Of a stretch of 64,000 nt of DNA, positions 60,119 through 64,000 are shown piece after piece. The DNA is taken from NCBI GenBank assembly GCA_964035575.1, contig OZ037895.1, positions 62,001 through 126,000 of the forward strand. The letters are read 5' to 3'. This DNA comes from Rhynchopus sp. YZ270_cl-10. Lineage: Eukaryota; Euglenozoa; Diplonemea; Diplonemida; Diplonemidae. Under the pieces are notes generated by a model that searched no databases, was not told the origin of the DNA, and saw nothing but the letters and a program-made list of their open reading frames with translations. The position numbers were made by a program, and so were the translations under genes. The stretch's first letter is position 1; every line of letters starts with the position of its first letter.

Positions 60119-60501
60119 TGTTTGGTTTTTTTCTTCGTTTCTTTTTTTGTTGAGAAGTTCTGTCGGGTGTGTGTGTGTGTGTGGCTTCGACTTCGGGGCT
60201 TTGGTGCCTCTTTTCTCCCAGATACCAACGAATCAAACTGTCTGAGGAAAAGACGTAAGTGACTGCAAAATCACCCTGCCCCATTCCTGTCAGAAATACA
60301 AGGAATGGCAGAAGCGAACATAGCCCCAAAGCACCTACTGCATTGTCCCAGAGTGTGCAACTACCCAACCCCCTTTCTTTTTTTCCACAAACGTTCCGCA
60401 TCTCCACCTCAGCATTTTTCGCCCGTTAAAAAATAAAATTTTCCCCCCACCCTCCACCCTCTCCCATCCCCTTGTTTCACCCCCCCCACACACAGACACT
60501 A
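60119..60501. other. Intergenic spacer
   Basis: About 380 bp, C-rich near the downstream stop; no feature is seen. Confidence 0.7.
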
Positions 60502-61776
60502 CTACTTATCATCAGGGTTGACAAAGTCTGAGAAGAGATCGTCAAAGTCTTCTTCCTTCTCTTCCTTTTTCTTGGACTGCTCTTTGCCACTTGGGGCCAC
60601 GGGTGTGTCCTTTACGAGGTCTTCTTTGTCTACTTCCTCGTCAGCGAATGCTTCACCAAGCTCCTTGCGGAAGTCGTCTTCGTCCTGCTGCGATACTGTG
60701 CCTGCGGCTTCACGTGCCTCCATGCCACTGCCATCCGCCTCACGGTCGTGCAAATGGTCTGGAATCTCCTCCTCCTCTTCAAAGTCCATCAGCTGCGCCT
60801 TCGCCGTGCTCATCGCCACCGACACCTTGTCCACCTGGTATCCATGCTCCATGCCGGTCAACTTAATCTGAATCTTTTTTCGCGCCGCCTTCTCAGTATT
60901 GAACACCGCCAACGCCGGGGTATCGTACAGATGAGGCCCGGTAACGGAATCCGCTCCAGCGTCCTTCAGCTTTTTGTACCGTTCACCTAGCTTGAGAGAC
61001 TCAACCTGCATCGCCTGCCAATCCTTCAGGGAATCCATCGCAAATTCGTGCCCATTCTCACGGACTTTGTATTGTTCCATGGGTCGGTATTTTGGATGAA
61101 TATCTGCTTTTTTTGCATCGGAAACCATGATGTTAAGTTGCGATATGGCACGTTCATAGTTGTCCCAGAAGTCCTCGTAGTCAGAGGCACTGATGTGCAG
61201 TGCTCCTTCGTGGATGTACTCACCGTACGCTGCTTCGAGGCGTCTTGTTGCGTGCTTGGAGAGCGCCAGGTCGGCCACGGCAATGGAGATGTCGATGTTA
61301 CGGTATTGTGCCCAACGGCCGCGTGCTGTGCGGGGTTCGTCTTTCTTGGCGGCATCGAATTCTGGTCGTTCGGACTGAACGATGTGAGGGATGTTCTGCG
61401 TCTCGGGTGCGAGGCCGTAGCCACCAGGGCGTCCCCGTAGGTGGGAGGCTAGCACCGCTGCTGCTGCTGCAGGGACCTCAACCCTGTCCTGTCCCGCAGG
61501 AAGGTCTGGGTGCGCATACCGTTTGAAGCTGTGCTCCTCGTAGCGAGACTCCTGAAGCTTCCGCTCTGCCTGCAGCTCCTTCGCGTCACCCCACACCCAC
61601 GCCCCCTTCCGCCCGTTGAACCCCATGTGTGAGTGCACCCAGGGGAACTCCCCCAGCTGGAACTCCTTAAATTTCTGCAAGTGGCTGTGCTCGCGCTGCT
61701 TGTGCCACGGTGGGGCGGGTGTTGTCGTCAACGCTGCGTGCCGACCCGCCACCTGGCAGACCACTGTGCGCTTCAT
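60502..61776 (-). CDS. Unknown, probably mitochondrial protein
   Basis: 424 residues from ATG 61776, 7 nt after a CACAACAG acceptor. The N-terminus MKRTVVCQVAGRHAALTTTP is basic with no acid residue in the first 30, typical of a mitochondrial presequence. The body is polar and helix-rich (FQLGEFPWVHSHMGFNGRKG, RTARGRWAQYRNIDISIAVA, DLALSKHATRRLEAAYGEYI, EDFWDNYERAISQLNIMVSD). The C-terminal 80 residues are strongly acidic and end KEEKEEDFDDLFSDFVNPDD. I do not recognise the family; lineage-specific subunits of mitochondrial ribosomes or respiratory complexes often look like this. The open frame upstream (to 61932) starts at non-ATG or poorly placed codons and was not used. Confidence 0.75.
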   Translation of the reverse strand: MKRTVVCQVAGRHAALTTTPAPPWHKQREHSHLQKFKEFQLGEFPWVHSHMGFNGRKGAWVWGDAKELQAERKLQESRYEEHSFKRYAHPDLPAGQDRVEVPAAAAAVLASHLRGRPGGYGLAPETQNIPHIVQSERPEFDAAKKDEPRTARGRWAQYRNIDISIAVADLALSKHATRRLEAAYGEYIHEGALHISASDYEDFWDNYERAISQLNIMVSDAKKADIHPKYRPMEQYKVRENGHEFAMDSLKDWQAMQVESLKLGERYKKLKDAGADSVTGPHLYDTPALAVFNTEKAARKKIQIKLTGMEHGYQVDKVSVAMSTAKAQLMDFEEEEEIPDHLHDREADGSGMEAREAAGTVSQQDEDDFRKELGEAFADEEVDKEDLVKDTPVAPSGKEQSKKKEEKEEDFDDLFSDFVNPDDK

Positions 61777-61783
61777 ATGATAT

Positions 61784-61785
61784 CT
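61784..61785 (-). promoter_or_regulatory. Probable trans-splice acceptor
   Basis: GGATCACAAACACAACAG lies 7 nt before the ATG of the probable mitochondrial-protein gene. Confidence 0.45.
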
Positions 61786-62087
61786 GTTGTGTTTGTGATC
61801 CGAATAAGAAAAAGGACAGGTGGCAGGGGTTGGGGTGATTGCCTGTGGTGGTTTGTTTGAAGAGGTGGTGTGTGGGTGTGGGGTAGCGTAATTGAAGTGC
61901 AATAGACGTTCATAGGCGAACCTCTCAATCAAAACTGTCGGTACGTACTAAAAAACGACCTTCTGTGGAATTGGGTTAGCAGCGGTAGGGTGGGGGGGAT
62001 ACTTGAATGTGATCAGAAAATTGGGTGGTGGTGCAGAGATTAGGTTATAACTACTGAAGAAACAGAACAAAGAACAGAATCCTTTGA

Positions 62088-62121
62088 AAAGATGAACATG
62101 CTTCTGGCACACACATCTTAA
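62088..62121 (+). repeat. Hairpin module A' copy
   Basis: AAAGATGAACATGCTTCTGG then CACACACATCTTA; AAGATG/CATCTT arms. Confidence 0.5.
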
Positions 62122-62139
62122 AAAAGGTGTGAAGTTGGT

Positions 62140-62377
62140 GCAATAAAAAAACGCCCTTGAGGACGTTGATACACCATAGAAGGTTGGTAAAAGACGTGTT
62201 TGACTGGGCGAACCGTAGGCACTGGCCATGAGGCTCACCCTCGTAACAACAAAAGGCTCCTCGAAGCACGCCCGCAGTCCATGCGGACCTCGTAGCATCA
62301 CAAAAGGGGCGTAACCTCCGTTGCCTACAAAGAAAACACCATGGGGTGGCCTTAGGCCGTGCCCACACATTGCACAC
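62140..62377 (-). other. GC-richer island with overlapping open frames
   Basis: One minus frame reads GNGGYAPFVMLRGPHGLRAC, the other RRLRPFCDATRSAWTAGVLR and GEPHGQCLRFAQSNTSFTNL. Both look less AT-biased than normal spacer. Neither matches a family I know; it could be an exon remnant or a transposon fragment. Confidence 0.25.
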
Positions 62378-62534
62378 CTGGTTTTTGCTATGGAAACAGC
62401 AGCTCAGAAACGGTCCTTCTACATACGCTCTATCGCATGTCCGAACAGGAACAGTCGGAAAGGAAGGTTCAGCACGAGCACGAGCTCGTGGTGACTACGG
62501 TGCGTTAGTCACTTTTTAAAAAAAGCTTGTGATG

Positions 62535-62567
62535 AGATGAAATTCATTGAATGTGCACACACATTTA
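62535..62567 (+). repeat. Hairpin module A' copy, diverged
   Basis: GAGATGAAATTCATTGAATG then TGCACACACATTT. Confidence 0.3.
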
Positions 62568-62627
62568 AAAAAAAGACAAGTGTTGGTGCAAACGACTCTT
62601 AGAGAACGCAGGCACTCACGTTTCCAT

Positions 62628-62645
62628 GGGTGATCGAACCCCGGA
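62628..62645 (-). other. tRNA T-arm/B-box-like fragment
   Basis: Minus strand CCGGGGTTCGATCACCC fits the B-box pattern GGTTCGANTCC at about 9 of 11 positions. No D arm, anticodon arm or acceptor pairing is found around it. Confidence 0.3.
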
Positions 62646-62790
62646 GTACAAGATAAAAAATAGTAACTCTGATAGGTAAGTAAAAGGAAGGTTCGCAGAT
62701 TGCACACTTACCCTGTTGGGGGTGATGAGCTTCGTGCTCAGAGTATAATAGCAGTCACCGATAAACAAAGAAAAGGCTACAGCAAAAACC

Positions 62791-62820
62791 TCAGCCAAGC
62801 CTCTCGCGCTTCGTCACCTT
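62791..62820 (+). repeat. Hairpin module A copy
   Basis: TCAGCCAAGCCTCTCGCGCT then TCGTCACCTT. Confidence 0.45.
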
Positions 62821-62962
62821 GCACACAATAAGTGGGATAGAAAAGGTACGCTGGGGGGAGCATATAACACAAATAACATATCGAACTGCATCGCAACGCC
62901 CCATCAGAACGCAAAAGCTGGAAAGAAGATGACACACAAGATCTATTTGCACATCACATACA

Positions 62963-62991
62963 CCTCTCTCTCTCTCTCTCTCTCTCCTCCC
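62963..62991. repeat. CT microsatellite
   Basis: A (CT)n run of about 28 bp followed by CCTCCCCCTCTC. Confidence 0.9.
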
Positions 62992-63070
62992 CCTCTCTTT
63001 TCAACAGCTTTTTCCTTTGAAAACATATTTGGGCAAAACTGTATCTGAATCCCAAGACCAGAGAGGCAAC

Positions 63071-64000
63071 CTACACTTCGACCCCACTTGAGGCCCCCCC
63101 TTTGCTCCCTTTTCTCGCACCACTGCGAGGCTTCGAAGGCGGGGAGGGGTTCAGGGTGCGTGGCTGTGTTGGGGGTGGTGGGGTGAGGTCTTCACCTTTG
63201 TCTGCACTTTGCGCTGCTGCGCTGAGTGCACGGGACGATGGAGTACCGCCTAGGACGCGACGGGCGGCTATTGTGGCAGAGGAAGAAGCGGTGGCATCCA
63301 GCACGACACGGTCCAGGTCACGCTCCACAGTGTCAGCAGGCGACGACAACACACCCGCAGCACCCTTCCCGACCGCCTCCACAGCACTCCGCACCTCCCC
63401 TTCCACACCTTTCGTCCCGCTTGTGGTGTGCGACAAGGCAAACTCCAGCCTCGCAGCCTCGCACTCCATTCTACTGCGTAGGCCCTGCTGTGCAAAGGTT
63501 CTGCGTCGTTCCTTCATAGCTTCCCCCGCTTCTTCGGCGCTGGGATGCACAAAAGCAACGTTCGCAGCACGCAACGCTGCCTCAGTTGGCGCAAACGCAA
63601 GAGCCTCGACACGTTGCAGCTCTCTGAGGCAGTCGACCTGGTCCAAAAGCTCTCGTTTTGTATCAGAGTAGAGAGTGCGAAGCTGCCAGGACGCACCCAT
63701 GCCATCGTCGAGGCGTGCCACGTACAGCTGGTTGCGCTGTATGAGGTCGCCTGCCTTGACGTGGAGGGAGCGGAAGAGCTCAAGCTCCTTGCGGTGCACC
63801 TCTGTGCGCAGCTCGTGGAGCTGATGTTTCGCCCCCTTGCGCTGTGCACGCACCCCCTTATCCGTGCCGCGCACCACCGTGTCCTGGACGAACTCAATCA
63901 AAGACAGCGCTACCTCGTTATTCGCAAGCTGGTTCTGCAGCAGCCCGATGTGCGCCTCTGCACGCGCAACAAGCTTCTGCAGGGAGAGCTTGCGCACGGT
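63071..64000 (-). CDS. Coiled-coil protein, 5' part off the window
   Basis: 310 codons open to the right edge, stop TAA-type context not needed for the call; the start lies beyond the window. The first 190 residues are charged and helical, fitting a long coiled coil (VRKLSLQKLVARAEAHIGLL, HELRTEVHRKELELFRSLHV, VEALAFAPTEAALRAANVAF). The last 100 residues are Ala/Ser/Pro-rich and probably disordered, with TPPPPTQPRTLNPSPPSKP and a final GARKGSKGGASSGVEV. No named domain is seen. A cytoskeletal or flagellar structural role is only a guess from composition. Confidence 0.75.
   Translation of the reverse strand, partial: TVRKLSLQKLVARAEAHIGLLQNQLANNEVALSLIEFVQDTVVRGTDKGVRAQRKGAKHQLHELRTEVHRKELELFRSLHVKAGDLIQRNQLYVARLDDGMGASWQLRTLYSDTKRELLDQVDCLRELQRVEALAFAPTEAALRAANVAFVHPSAEEAGEAMKERRRTFAQQGLRSRMECEAARLEFALSHTTSGTKGVEGEVRSAVEAVGKGAAGVLSSPADTVERDLDRVVLDATASSSATIAARRVLGGTPSSRALSAAAQSADKGEDLTPPPPTQPRTLNPSPPSKPRSGARKGSKGGASSGVEV

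Larger units (their letters stand above)
61777..63070. other. Intergenic spacer
   Basis: Holds A and A' modules, a tRNA-like T-arm fragment, a CT microsatellite (62963-62991), and a GC-richer minus-strand island (62140-62390) with two overlapping frames and no clear gene. Confidence 0.65.

Overview
This is eukaryotic nuclear DNA, probably from a free-living protist. All 19 protein genes I can support read on the minus strand. Coding regions are GC-rich and long; the spacers are AT-rich and full of A/T homopolymer runs. Genes are mostly intron-poor, and 11 short GT-AG introns can be placed, every one with a GTATG donor. Several start codons sit 0-40 nt downstream of a pyrimidine-rich AG acceptor that has no obvious upstream exon. 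One-way gene arrays plus leader-acceptor-like sites suggest polycistronic transcription with spliced-leader trans-splicing. A diplonemid-like euglenozoan is my best guess; perkinsozoans or dinoflagellate relatives remain possible. No spliced-leader, rRNA or complete tRNA gene is visible, so the lineage is an inference. All three standard stop codons are used.

Layout from the left: a partial leucine-rich-repeat gene (1-815); a 2189-residue secreted/membrane CAP-plus-EGF repeat protein (2027-8596); an MFS transporter (9279-11267); a 14 kb gene-free tract (11268-25498) of tandem repeats, inverted repeats and short hairpin modules; two small unknown genes; a myristoylated EF-hand-like protein; a tandem pair of ubiquitin-like/WD40 genes (29359-32478); a secreted Cys-rich protein; a p24 (emp24/GOLD) cargo receptor; a 5 kb spacer with a roughly 1.7 kb DNA transposon (35985-37693); a phospholipid scramblase; a calponin-homology protein; a PI-specific phospholipase C; a small unknown gene; a spacer with a plus-strand transposon-like fragment; U2A' (U2 snRNP); a 1022-residue unknown; a DEAD-box helicase with a tryptophan-rich GW/WG tail; a probable mitochondrial protein; and a partial coiled-coil gene at the right edge.

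The genes do not form one pathway. PLC, scramblase, the MFS transporter, p24 and the CAP-EGF protein are membrane or secretory functions; U2A' and the DEAD-box protein are RNA functions.

The most unusual feature is non-coding. At least six families of 30-60 bp hairpin-capable modules (A-F below, about 48 copies) recur through the spacers and in one intron, all in the same orientation and antisense to the genes. I do not recognise them.
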